A DNA stretch of 24,391 nucleotides, from positions 1-24,391 of the forward strand of contig DBZJ01000153.1 in NCBI GenBank assembly GCA_002311635.1, given 5' to 3'. The notes below the pieces were generated by a model. That model was given only the letters and a program-made list of their open reading frames with translations. It was not told the DNA's origin and did not search any database. Shown here piece by piece: positions 14,022 through 21,950 of the stretch (within the stretch, counting starts at the first letter, position 1; each line of letters starts with the position of its first letter). The DNA is from Syntrophaceae bacterium UBA1163 (GTDB lineage Bacteria; Desulfobacterota; BSN033; UBA1163). Position numbers and translations under genes: made by a program.

Positions 14022-15635
14022 ATGGAGTCCATTCTCACATCCGGTAGGATCGTACAACGACGTTTAAAGATAAAAAATATGGGATGGATTGACGAAGACC
14101 AAGCTCTTTCACCTGACGAAATTATCCGATCCCTGAAAGCCTTTCCGGTCGACCTTCTGAAGATTTACCCGAGATCTTTTTGCCGTAAGAATGGGTTAGG
14201 CTATGGATTGCTTCGAACCCCGCATGGCAAGAAATTGGCAATCATGGGAGAGAGAAGTCGCGTCCTTAAAGATCCTTTCCAGGGGAATTGCCATCACCAA
14301 CTGCTGTCTCTCAAGCTCTGCGACCTCTCGGCTGGAAATACAGAGAGCCTGATGGAACTTTTTCCTTACACAAAGCCAGTCTCTCTTCAAAAATATACGA
14401 CGACCGTTGGCACAGGAGATCGTCTGGGTGTGGCCACTCCCGGACACCTCCGGGCCATCCGAAGATTCTACGTTCATCCGGTCCTGGCCCAGCAATCCGT
14501 CATGGAAAATACTCAAACAGGGAGGGATTTTAATAAAGTGATTCAAGATGCCGCCTGGGCGGTCTTCCAGGAAAATTACCAGGAAGGTTACGGAGCAGAC
14601 GGTGACCATCTGCAATCTCTTCAGGAAGTCAAATGTGCTGTGAATGCCGGAGTTTCCATGGTCACGCTCGATCTATCCAAAAAAGCAGATCTTGAGGCCC
14701 TCCGGGAGCCGAAGGAGCGGATCGACCGGAAGTTCAATGAGGAGATTGACGAGGGGGATGCCAAGGTCATGTTTCATCTATTCTTGGACAAAGAATTCGT
14801 ATTCAGAGGCAGTGAAGGAGAGTTTGCGATCCGATTCGACGAGGAAGGCGTCAAACGGAATGCGCTTCTTTTCCGTGAAGCTTTTGACTTCACCGAGGAG
14901 ATTTACGAATGGATTCGTTCTCAAAGAAAAAACGAAGGTTCGATCGATCTCGAAATATCCATGGCTGAGGCGCCTTTTACGACCTCACCGGAAAACCATT
15001 TTTTCTTTGCCCTCGAATTAAGCCACCGAGGAGTTCGGATTCAATCCCTGGCACCCCGGTTCATTTGCGGGTCCGGAAGGCGCGTCGAGGATTCCGGGGG
15101 TAGAGAAGCTTTCCGGAGACAATTCTATCTGCACACTCTAATCGCCCAAGATTACGGGAGCTATAAGATATCCATCCATTCCGGGAATGATAAATTTTCT
15201 CTCTTCTCCAGCCTAGGAGAGTCGCCAGGAAGATTTCTTCATTTGAAGATCCATGAGACAAGTTGGCGTGAGGCGGTTCGGCTCATTGCCACGGCAAACC
15301 CTACCCTTTTTAGAGAGATGTGTCCATTCGCACGATCCAGATTTGAAGAAGCATCTAAACTTAGCAATGTGACAACCGATCCCGGCGGGGTTCCGACCCT
15401 TGAAAAACGAATTGATGAGGAACTCCCCGGCCTCTTGGAGCGAGAGGAATCCAGAAAGCTCTTCGATACTACCTATGGATATCTCCTCGATGCAGAGGAT
15501 GAAGCTGGAAAGAAACGCTTCAGAGATCGGATCTACGATACGCTGATACAATACGAAGAGGATTATTGGTCCATGCTGGAGACCCATGTGGAAAAACATT
15601 TGAAACTTTTTGGGGTCGGGAAAAAGCAAAATTGA
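14022..15635 (+). CDS. Tagaturonate/fructuronate epimerase family protein (UxaE-like)
   Basis: A 537-residue protein resembling Thermotoga maritima UxaE (TM0440), which interconverts D-tagaturonate and D-fructuronate in galacturonate breakdown. Shared blocks are GTGDRLGVATPGHLRAI (about residues 131-147), the AQQSV block with its ENxxTGR continuation, VFQENYQEGYGADGDHLQS with the metal-type Asp and His, YKISIHSGNDKFSLF, FLHLKIHETSW and a C-terminal LPGLLE. It is somewhat longer at the N-terminus than the Thermotoga enzyme; Met20 is an alternative start, though GAGG lies upstream of 14022. It is cytoplasmic. It is followed after 44 bases by a TIM-barrel sugar isomerase/epimerase, suggesting a sugar-acid pathway. 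The rest of a uronate pathway (uxaA, uxaB, uxaC, kdgK) is not in the window, so the true substrate remains open. Confidence 0.82.
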   Translation: MESILTSGRIVQRRLKIKNMGWIDEDQALSPDEIIRSLKAFPVDLLKIYPRSFCRKNGLGYGLLRTPHGKKLAIMGERSRVLKDPFQGNCHHQLLSLKLCDLSAGNTESLMELFPYTKPVSLQKYTTTVGTGDRLGVATPGHLRAIRRFYVHPVLAQQSVMENTQTGRDFNKVIQDAAWAVFQENYQEGYGADGDHLQSLQEVKCAVNAGVSMVTLDLSKKADLEALREPKERIDRKFNEEIDEGDAKVMFHLFLDKEFVFRGSEGEFAIRFDEEGVKRNALLFREAFDFTEEIYEWIRSQRKNEGSIDLEISMAEAPFTTSPENHFFFALELSHRGVRIQSLAPRFICGSGRRVEDSGGREAFRRQFYLHTLIAQDYGSYKISIHSGNDKFSLFSSLGESPGRFLHLKIHETSWREAVRLIATANPTLFREMCPFARSRFEEASKLSNVTTDPGGVPTLEKRIDEELPGLLEREESRKLFDTTYGYLLDAEDEAGKKRFRDRIYDTLIQYEEDYWSMLETHVEKHLKLFGVGKKQN

Positions 15636-15679
15636 CCTAGCAATCACCAAATAGGGAAAGAGCGGGAGATCGAAGAAAA

Positions 15680-16534
15680 ATGGGAAAGAGGAATCCGATT
15701 AAGGTTTCGATTTGCAATGAGCTTTTCCAGGGATGGCCGATCGATAGGGTCTTCGAGTATGCCGCCCAGTTGGGTTACGACGGGGTTGAGATCGCTCCCT
15801 TCACCCTGGCAGATTCAGTCACTGAAATCTCTCCGAAGGGGCGAAACGCCATTCGGCATGCTGCCGAAAATAACGGAATCGAGATTGTTGGCCTCCATTG
15901 GTTGCTGGCGAAGCCAGAAGGTCTCTACATTAACCATCCCGATGAGATTATCCGCATCAAGACCCAGGAGTATATCGAGGCACTCATCCACTTCTGCGCT
16001 GACATTGGAGGAAAAATTCTGGTTCACGGTTCTCCACATCAGAGGACCGTTCAAGACGGATGGGACTTCGAGGAATCGTGGGATTTTGCCAAGGAAACCT
16101 TCAAGGTATGTCTAAAGGCAGCTCGGGAAAGAAATGTGCTCTACTGTATCGAACCTCTTTCTCACACATGGACCAACTTCATCAATACCGTGGCAGAAGC
16201 CACCCGACTGGTGAAAGAGGTGAGACATCCCAATTTTAAAATGGTCTTCGACTGTCGAAGTGCATCGGCGCAGGAGAAGTCGGTCACGGAAGCCCTCCTT
16301 CGCGCCTTGGATTCCGGATACCTCCGTCATATTCATGTCAATGATTCCAACGGCAAAGGACCCGGCTTTGGAGAGATCGAGTTTATCCCTTTTCTGAAGA
16401 ATCTAATCAAACATAATTATAAGGGTTATATTTCTGTTGAGGTCTTCGACTTCAGTCCTGACCCTCAGACTGTGGCCAGCCGAAGTATTGGCTATCTGCG
16501 CGGAATTCTTGAGACCCTGACTGAAAAGGGTTGA
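15680..16534 (+). CDS. Sugar phosphate isomerase/epimerase family (xylose isomerase-like TIM barrel)
   Basis: A 284-residue TIM-barrel protein of the AP endonuclease 2 / xylose isomerase-like family. The usual divalent-metal ligands are in order: Glu158 in CIEPLSH, Asp191 in MVFDCRS, His219 in HIHVNDSNGKGPGFG, and Glu254 in YISVEVFD. The N-terminus (VSICNELFQGWP, then LGYDGVEIAPF) is the first beta-alpha unit. Relatives include tagatose/psicose 3-epimerases, hydroxypyruvate isomerase and inosose isomerases; the sequence alone does not choose. It is 44 bases after the UxaE-like gene and probably on the same transcript from the 13943 promoter, so it may act on a related keto-sugar or sugar acid. 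There is no signal peptide. Confidence 0.87.
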   Translation: MGKRNPIKVSICNELFQGWPIDRVFEYAAQLGYDGVEIAPFTLADSVTEISPKGRNAIRHAAENNGIEIVGLHWLLAKPEGLYINHPDEIIRIKTQEYIEALIHFCADIGGKILVHGSPHQRTVQDGWDFEESWDFAKETFKVCLKAARERNVLYCIEPLSHTWTNFINTVAEATRLVKEVRHPNFKMVFDCRSASAQEKSVTEALLRALDSGYLRHIHVNDSNGKGPGFGEIEFIPFLKNLIKHNYKGYISVEVFDFSPDPQTVASRSIGYLRGILETLTEKG

Positions 16535-16798
16535 AGTCGGCTGACCGACGTGCCGCAAAGGGATCAAAGATATTCTCTTTTCTAGATTGAATAGACCTGC
16601 CCAAGTCAAACACATCCAATCAAACTCTCCATCCGGGTAAGAAGAAAAACAAACTGCCAAAAAATGGTCAATAATTGTTATTCAATACATACGTCATTTC
16701 GATAAAATGCTGAAAATTTAAATAGTTATACTAGACTAAACCAAACGGCATACTACTTGCACCATCATCCTTCATCTTTCAGAAAGAGGAGGTTTTTT

Positions 16799-17326
16799 AT
16801 GAAGTCAAAAAGCTTACTGATGTTTATCGTCGCAGCTTTTCTTATCCTTAGCTGCGCCACTGTCGGTCCGAAATCTGCTCTTCAAAGAAATAGTTCTCAG
16901 ACTGTGGTAGAGGAAAAATGGGTTTCCCGAATCCCGTACTATTTGGAAGATATGTATGACTACGATGAGATATTCTTCATCACCCAACCTGTGGTAAAAC
17001 AAACACTCGCGTCTGGGAACCAATATTATTTGGAAGATATCTATGACTACGATGAGGTATTCTTCATCACCCAACCTGTGATAAGACAAACACTCGCTTC
17101 TGGGAACCAATACTATTTGGAAGATATCTATGACTATGATGAGGCTTTCTTTACCAACGAGGCTGTGATAAACGCAACAGCGGATTGCAAAAACCTCTTA
17201 GATTACTTTGCCGTGTTGTCAATAGTTGACGAAACTCCGGTCTCCACCATTGAACCTACGGCAGAGCAAACACTGGCTTCTGGGAACCAATTTTATTTGG
17301 AAGATATTTATGATTATCATAAGTAA
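16799..17326 (+). CDS. Lipoprotein with tandem 29-residue repeats (YYLEDIYDYDE)
   Basis: A 175-residue protein with a lipoprotein signal, MKSKSLLMFIVAAFLILSCA, with lipid Cys20. The start at 16799 has AGAGGAGG upstream; the frame above it is not used. The mature protein is built of repeats beginning YYLEDxYDYDE at residues 47, 76, 105 and 165. Copies 1 and 2 are 29 residues (87 bp) and differ at about six of 87 bases, so the duplication looks recent; copy 3 diverges after its first third and runs 60 residues to the partial copy 4. Each unit ends TLASGNQ. The repeats are acidic and rich in Tyr, which suggests an exposed binding or structural role. I know no family. It stands alone, with no clear partner. 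Confidence 0.75.
   Translation: MKSKSLLMFIVAAFLILSCATVGPKSALQRNSSQTVVEEKWVSRIPYYLEDMYDYDEIFFITQPVVKQTLASGNQYYLEDIYDYDEVFFITQPVIRQTLASGNQYYLEDIYDYDEAFFTNEAVINATADCKNLLDYFAVLSIVDETPVSTIEPTAEQTLASGNQFYLEDIYDYHK
16938..17318 (+). repeat. Tandem 87-bp coding repeats within the lipoprotein gene
   Basis: Units begin at 16937, 17024, 17111 and 17291, each opening with a TA(C/T)TATTTGGAAGATAT-like sequence. The spacings are 87, 87 and 180 bases. The first two units are about 93% identical, and the phrase encoding ASGNQ with its CTTCTGGGAACCAA core recurs at every junction. All spacings are multiples of three, so the frame is kept. Confidence 0.85.
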
Positions 17327-17489
17327 CTCATCAATGTCCTATCAGAAAAAGGATGCAAAAAGAAACATCTGCCAACGGAGATACTGCAAGAAAATTATGG
17401 CCATTCGCTAAAGGGATGAAAAAGGATTGACGGGAGAAAAGGAACCTCGAAATCAGAGAAAGGAATTTTTGAAAAACCTATAACTCTCT

Positions 17490-17843
17490 TTATCGACCAT
17501 GTGTCTCAGTCACCTCTGTCAGTAACTTTCTCAATTTCCGGAGATCCCCTTCCTGAAACGATTCAAACCTCAACCCGTACCGATACTCCCCACCTATTTC
17601 CTTCGGGGCCAGATCAGACCAAACCACTTTTGCAGTCGCCCCGATTGAATTCAATTCCGATCCTTTTACAAAAAGAAGCTCAATTTTCAATAGACTCCCG
17701 ACGAAGATAGGTTCGGGCAAATAGACAAGAAGCCCGCTTTTACTGGCATTGGCCACAACGCCTCCGTGGCGCTCCACACTCTCAATGCAATAATCCAAAG
17801 GAAGCTCAACACGAAGTCTTGGATTTTTTCTTCTCTCGACTAT
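17490..17843 (-). CDS. PilZ-domain protein with no ordinary start codon
   Basis: The PilZ domain is clear. The arginine motif for c-di-GMP, VERRKNPRLRVELP, is followed by VVANASKSGLLVYLPEP (the D/NxSxxG motif, with Asn in first place) and ends RYGLRFESFQEGDLRKL. The frame opens after a TGA at 17919-17921, and between it and the arginine motif there is no ATG, GTG or TTG; the first ordinary start is a TTG at 17798, inside the domain and downstream of the motif. The coordinate given uses an ATA at 17843, which has AAGAAGG seven bases upstream, as a tentative start; ATT at 17849 is another choice. An indel or a recent loss of the start is equally possible. A paralogue at 18202 is divergently oriented. 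Confidence 0.65.
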   Translation of the reverse strand: MVERRKNPRLRVELPLDYCIESVERHGGVVANASKSGLLVYLPEPIFVGSLLKIELLFVKGSELNSIGATAKVVWSDLAPKEIGGEYRYGLRFESFQEGDLRKLRKLLTEVTETHGR

Positions 17844-18201
17844 AAAAATGCCTTCTTTGGACCGTGTTTTTCCCTTTTCTCTCTTTCCTTCCCACGATTG
17901 TAAGGCACCTTTGGGGGCTCATTGGAACATCCATCTTGCTAAAATGTATTAAACTTCTTGAACAAAAGTCAATGAGAATTTTCCCCTTACCTTTAATAGT
18001 TTCATAGAGGAAGGACAATTCGTGGCACACTAACAAATCTTCCGCCCTGGAAATAATCATAAAAACGTCATGTTTCTCGATGGGCTACGGATTTTTCGGT
18101 ATTCTGGCATCATCTTCGCCTCCCAAAGAACAATGAGAAGCGGCACATAGAGGATTAGGAGAAGAGGTCACGCTTCGAATCAAATCGGAGCGGGAGGCAG
18201 A

Positions 18202-18597
18202 ATGAACGGATTGACCAACGCACAATGGATGCGCCCGACACAGGATGCGGAATCAACAAGAGAAAAAAGAAGGCGTCCTCGGTTTTATTTGAATTTGCCC
18301 ATTGAATTTAGGATGATGGATGCTCCCTATGTCCGTGGAGCAATGATCGTCAACGCGAGTGAAACAGGCCTTCTCATTCAATCTCTTAGCAACATCCCTA
18401 TCGGCACAAGATTAAATATTGCGGTCTTGTTCTCTAAAGGATTTGAATTGGCAAACTTTGACGTATTAGCGGAGGTTGTTTGGACCAAAATCTATTCGGA
18501 TGAGGCGCGGCAGAAGTACCAATTGGGATTAAGATTCATCGAGATATTGGAGGAAGATCGTCAGAAACTGAAGCACCTTCTCGGTGACGGGGAATAA
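18202..18597 (+). CDS. PilZ-domain protein
   Basis: A 131-residue PilZ protein, a probable c-di-GMP effector. The arginine motif is EKRRRPRFYLNLPIEF near residues 21-36; the second motif, VNASETGLLIQS, is near 50-61 with Asn in the usual D/N position. The end, YQLGLRFIEILEEDRQKLKHLL, is typical. About 20 residues precede the domain. GGGAGG five bases before ATG fixes the start. Length and order fit a stand-alone PilZ adaptor with no output domain. It resembles the PilZ frame at 17490-17843, from which it diverges, across a gene-free gap of about 360 bases in which no good promoter was found. Its partner, perhaps for motility or surface polysaccharide, is not visible here. Confidence 0.88.
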   Translation: MNGLTNAQWMRPTQDAESTREKRRRPRFYLNLPIEFRMMDAPYVRGAMIVNASETGLLIQSLSNIPIGTRLNIAVLFSKGFELANFDVLAEVVWTKIYSDEARQKYQLGLRFIEILEEDRQKLKHLLGDGE

Positions 18598-18623
18598 ACA
18601 CTGAGATAAGTTGGAGGATTGCT

Positions 18624-19745
18624 TCAGCCAGCGGTGTCAAGACCCTGAACCGCCCAACCGTGTAACCCAACGAAGATGAAGACAATGAAACAAAGGCCCA
18701 CAACGCCCGCTGCCAAAATACCGACGGTTGACCTATACCGTCTTGCACCGTATTCTCTTAGACAGAGAAATGTCATAACGAGAAGGTCACACCCCAAGCC
18801 AATGATAGCCCATACAGGTCCGGGATCTGCAGGCGCATCAATGCCCGGGAGCCTGACGCCTAACGCTGGTACCAACGCCAGCACGAACCACGAGCTGACC
18901 ACCAGTGCGATGCCTCCGAGGGAATAGATCATCCCAAAGAGCAAACCCCTGCCGAGATCTCTCCTCGTCCGTAACCGAGCCCGAATGAACGGGGCGACCG
19001 CCAGCAATATAACCGACGGGCCGAAGATCGTGAAGAACGTCCTGAAATTGCCCACATTGGGCAGGAAGAGATGGATAAAGAAAAGGATCCCGAGCGCCGC
19101 GGCAAACCGGCTTCTCCGGAGCAACCGACGAACGTGAGGCTTGAGCGAGAATTTCATCGAGAGCACAATCGCCCCCGCAATTATTCCGATCGCAACCCCG
19201 GCGAGTATGTCGCTGGGGAAGTGGAACCCGTTGCTAACCCGTACTGCACCCACCGCTACCACACCGGCGAGTGCAATTGGCCTCACGGCCGGGATAGTTG
19301 AGGCGATTGGAACCACGAATGCTGTTAATGAAGCAATGTCACCGCTCGGAAATGACATTTTATTGCTTCCGTCAGGCCGGGGACGTCCGACGATAAGTTT
19401 CGTTGGGGTTACGATCAGGCCTGCGAGGAGGACGGCAATGCATGCGGAAACCGCCACTTGCTTCCGTCGATGAATCGCGAGCAGAAATCCGAGCACAAAA
19501 AGGATTTCCGCTTTCCCGAAAACCCTGACTCCCTTTAACGCCTCCCACCAGAGAGGTGTGGCCACATGACCGACTCTCGAGATGCAGAGCATATCGCTCA
19601 GCGCCTCATCGAAAGGCCATATCATCACTGCCATAAAGGCAATGACAACGGCGAGGCCAAAGAGTCCGTAGCGAATGCCGTGACGTCTCGGCAGGACATC
19701 GTCAGTAAAGTTGGCCTTTGCCGCGTTGTCGCCGCTGTTGTTCAT
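18624..19745 (-). CDS. PAP2-family phosphatase, multi-pass membrane protein
   Basis: A 373-residue membrane protein with an N-terminal PAP2 phosphatase half and a C-terminal half of further helices I cannot assign. The catalytic motifs are K116-x6-R123-P124 (KLIVGRPRP), PSGD at 133-136 and R169-x5-H175-x3-D179 (RVSNGFHFPSD). The second motif normally reads PSGH; here the His is Asp136. The nucleophile His175 and its Asp partner are kept. Relatives dephosphorylate lipid phosphates such as phosphatidate, undecaprenyl pyrophosphate or lipid A. The extra domain, about residues 205-370, makes it longer than the usual 200-250. It converges on the PilZ gene, 26 bases away, and lies downstream of the radical SAM gene. 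Confidence 0.83.
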   Translation of the reverse strand: MNNSGDNAAKANFTDDVLPRRHGIRYGLFGLAVVIAFMAVMIWPFDEALSDMLCISRVGHVATPLWWEALKGVRVFGKAEILFVLGFLLAIHRRKQVAVSACIAVLLAGLIVTPTKLIVGRPRPDGSNKMSFPSGDIASLTAFVVPIASTIPAVRPIALAGVVAVGAVRVSNGFHFPSDILAGVAIGIIAGAIVLSMKFSLKPHVRRLLRRSRFAAALGILFFIHLFLPNVGNFRTFFTIFGPSVILLAVAPFIRARLRTRRDLGRGLLFGMIYSLGGIALVVSSWFVLALVPALGVRLPGIDAPADPGPVWAIIGLGCDLLVMTFLCLREYGARRYRSTVGILAAGVVGLCFIVFIFVGLHGWAVQGLDTAG

Positions 19746-19768
19746 ACGCGCTTCTATCTCATCGCCCT

Positions 19769-19796
19769 ATTAAAATAAAAATGTTATCTTTGTCAA
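19769..19796 (-). promoter_or_regulatory. Putative sigma70-type promoter for the PAP2 gene
   Basis: On the minus strand TTGACA (19791-19796) is followed after 16 bases by TTTAAT (19769-19774), a 5 of 6 match. Transcription would start near 19762, leaving a leader of about 17 bases before the ATG at 19745. The 284 bases between this gene and the radical SAM stop hold no gene. Confidence 0.5.
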
Positions 19797-20029
19797 TCAA
19801 ATGATTGGATGGTTCCAAAGCAAAAAAATATTCAGTTGAGCTTTTGCCACTTCCTCGTTGGTGTTTGAGATCTGTACTAGGAAGGGAGAGCCCCTTCTGA
19901 CCACACTCTTCGAGGTGTTCGGCAACTTGTTGATCCCGCGTCATTGCGGGCGCAAGGTCAAGGCATGCGATCGTTCTCCTCGGATTTGAAGTGAAACGTT
20001 CTCTGCGCGGGCTATGGGACGTTCGGAGG

Positions 20030-21439
20030 CTATATTGGCGTGGGTTTCGCAGCGGTCTCCATGGCCTGCCGGCGTTGGGTATGCTGTCTGTGGTTCATCG
20101 CCACCGACCAGGCGAGTCCCGGAAGCCGGGGCAGCACCCGGGGAAGAAACCTGGCACCCCCGTTCCGAATCCCCTTCATGGCGATCCGGAGCAGTTGGCT
20201 GGGCGTGTAGAACTCGCGGTAGATCCGGTGGTGCAGATCCCTGAGTTCCTTAACGGAGCAGTGGTCCGAGTAAATCTTCCCGTTGTAGGCGATGTGGTAG
20301 CCGGGACTCTCCGCCACCAACTCATCCAGTCCCGAGTAAGGACTCGATCTGAGGGTTGAGATGGCAATCGAGTCCAGGCCGAGCTCCCGCGAAAAAGGGA
20401 CAATTCGGAGCATCTCCTCTATGCTCTCTCCGATGTTTCCAAGGATGAAATACCCATTGAGGATCATGCTCGACTGCCTAAGCACCTTGAAGCACTCGCG
20501 GATGCGGGCGGTGTCAAAGCCCTTTCTCATCGAGCGAAGCGTTTTGTCCTGGGTGGACTCGATCCCCAGCATCAGCATCAAGAACCCTGCCTTCTCCATC
20601 TTTCGCAGCACCTCCGGGCGCTGGGCGATTTCCAGCCTGGCGTTAATGATGTACTTCTTCCGAATGCCGCGGGCCAGGATCAGGTCACAGATCCGATCCA
20701 CCCTGTCCATATCGAAAGTGAAGAGATCGTCAGCGAAGGCGACCACGGGGGCCTCGATCTGGGCGAGCTCATCAGCCACGGACTCGGGCGAGCGGGCCGA
20801 CCACGGTCGCTTACTGCCCCAGGGATTTCGGCTGAAGGAGCAGAAATTGCAGTTAAACGGGCAGCCCCGGGAAGAAGATACCATATCGATCAGAATTCCC
20901 GCTTCCACTCCCTCGAGGCCGAGCTGGTAGGGCTCCACTCTCAAGTGGCGGGCAGGAAGGAAATCTCCCCGGAGGCAACCGGGCTTCCGGTTGGAATTGT
21001 GGACGGCCCGGCCATTTTTCCGGAAGCTGAGGCCCGTGATTCTCTCGAGCGGGTTACCCTTGCAAAGTTCCTCCACCGCCTCCTCACCGTCCCCACGGAC
21101 GATAGCATCTATGTTGGGACAAGCGGCGAACCAATCCTCGGGATCCTCCGTCACGTGCCTGCCACCCAGAAGGACGAAGGTTCCCGCTGGCACGGACCGG
21201 ATCTCCTCCCGAATGAATTCGACATCCCGCTTCCAGTTGACAGAGAAGCAAACCAGGTCAGTCTCGGGACGGCAGAAATCGATGGTACGGCCGGGCCTCT
21301 TGCGGAGATCTGCGATCTCCACCGACCGGCAACTCGGCTCCAGAATGGATGCGATCAGCTCAAGCCCCAAGGGCGGGAGGAACCCCGCGTGGAACCCGTC
21401 ACTTTTGTAGGGGTAGACGCAGAGGGCATGGTCGTACAT
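20030..21439 (-). CDS. B12-binding-type radical SAM protein (class B-like)
   Basis: A 469-residue protein. Residues about 1-125 form a B12-binding-like Rossmann domain (LPPLGLELIASIL, then FVLLGGRHVTEDPE and DAIVRGDGEEAVEEL); the His-on DxHxxG motif is not seen, as in many radical SAM fusions of this class. The radical SAM domain starts at about 185 with SSSRGCPFNCNFCSF; Cys193, Cys197 and Cys200 bind the cluster. Typical later pieces are FADDLFTFD, MLGIESTQDKTLRSMRKGF and GYFILGNIGES. The end is basic and may dock to membrane. Relatives methylate or rearrange hopanoids, tetrapyrroles, lipids and peptides; the substrate cannot be named. A GAGGCGGAA site precedes ATG. It stands upstream of the PAP2 gene. 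Base composition is GC-richer than the flanking AT-rich spacer. Confidence 0.87.
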   Translation of the reverse strand: MYDHALCVYPYKSDGFHAGFLPPLGLELIASILEPSCRSVEIADLRKRPGRTIDFCRPETDLVCFSVNWKRDVEFIREEIRSVPAGTFVLLGGRHVTEDPEDWFAACPNIDAIVRGDGEEAVEELCKGNPLERITGLSFRKNGRAVHNSNRKPGCLRGDFLPARHLRVEPYQLGLEGVEAGILIDMVSSSRGCPFNCNFCSFSRNPWGSKRPWSARSPESVADELAQIEAPVVAFADDLFTFDMDRVDRICDLILARGIRKKYIINARLEIAQRPEVLRKMEKAGFLMLMLGIESTQDKTLRSMRKGFDTARIRECFKVLRQSSMILNGYFILGNIGESIEEMLRIVPFSRELGLDSIAISTLRSSPYSGLDELVAESPGYHIAYNGKIYSDHCSVKELRDLHHRIYREFYTPSQLLRIAMKGIRNGGARFLPRVLPRLPGLAWSVAMNHRQHTQRRQAMETAAKPTPI

Positions 21440-21950
21440 CGGTCTGTTCCGCCTCTTCAGTTGTTTTCTTCAAATTTCCTGTTCCATTGCCGGTATTCCT
21501 GGCCAACTCCGAGAGGGTTTTAAATGAAGAAAACAAACGTTTCATTTAGGGACTTTATACCATGTTGCACAATAGATGAAACCACTTTTTCTGCTTTTAG
21601 TAATCTTAAACATTTATAATCTAACCTAATAAATATTAAACGGCCATTAAATCTTGATGAAGACTTCCTAATCTCGGAAAATGGAAATTCATGCTATTAC
21701 AAAGAACCGTGGCCGGATAAATGCCCAATTTTGGCTCAACTCTCGACAAACCTCAATTCTTCCATACAGATGGGATTCAATTTTTCTTATCGATTGGCGC
21801 CTCAAATGCAGTACCTAGGCAAAAATTCAATCCTCGCGATTTCAGAAAAGGAGAGCTAATGAGAAAATCACTTTCTAAAAAGGGGGTTGATTTTTGGTCA
21901 AAAGAGAGCTTTAATTTTGTTTAAGGGAGCAGTCAAAGAGGGGAGAGAAA
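21440..21950. other. AT-rich intergenic region between divergent genes
   Basis: About 510 bases lie between the divergent radical SAM and permease genes. The middle part (about 21540-21720) is AT-rich and probably holds promoters, though no pair of good boxes stands out. Near the radical SAM start is an 8-bp inverted repeat, TAAATGAA (21521-21528) with TTCATTTA (21541-21548), a possible operator. A 21-codon frame at 21859 is listed separately. Confidence 0.5.
21859..21924 (+). CDS. Possible 21-codon leader ORF upstream of the AI-2E-family gene
   Basis: ATG at 21859 follows AAAAGGAGAGCTA, a strong ribosome site, and opens MRKSLSKKGVDFWSKESFN, ending TAA at 21922-21924. The permease start is 26 bases later. 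The product has no recognised family. It could be a leader peptide or the leftover of a decayed gene. Only the ribosome site supports it. Confidence 0.3.
   Translation: MRKSLSKKGVDFWSKESFNFV

Noticed and set aside
16536..16549. GTCGG-CTGA-CCGAC hairpin after the TIM-barrel gene as a terminator
   Set aside because: The stem is only 5 bp and no T-run follows.
16814..17110. 98-residue minus-strand frame with repeats
   Set aside because: Its repeats are only the complement of the lipoprotein's tandem repeats; it has no ribosome site or signal.
16938..17318. CRISPR-like regular repeats
   Set aside because: The units are adjacent, 87 bp long and coding in frame, with no short repeat and unique spacers.
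19935..19950. CCCGC/GCGGG hairpin between the radical SAM and PAP2 genes as a terminator
   Set aside because: Short 5-bp stem with no T-run on either strand; probably chance.
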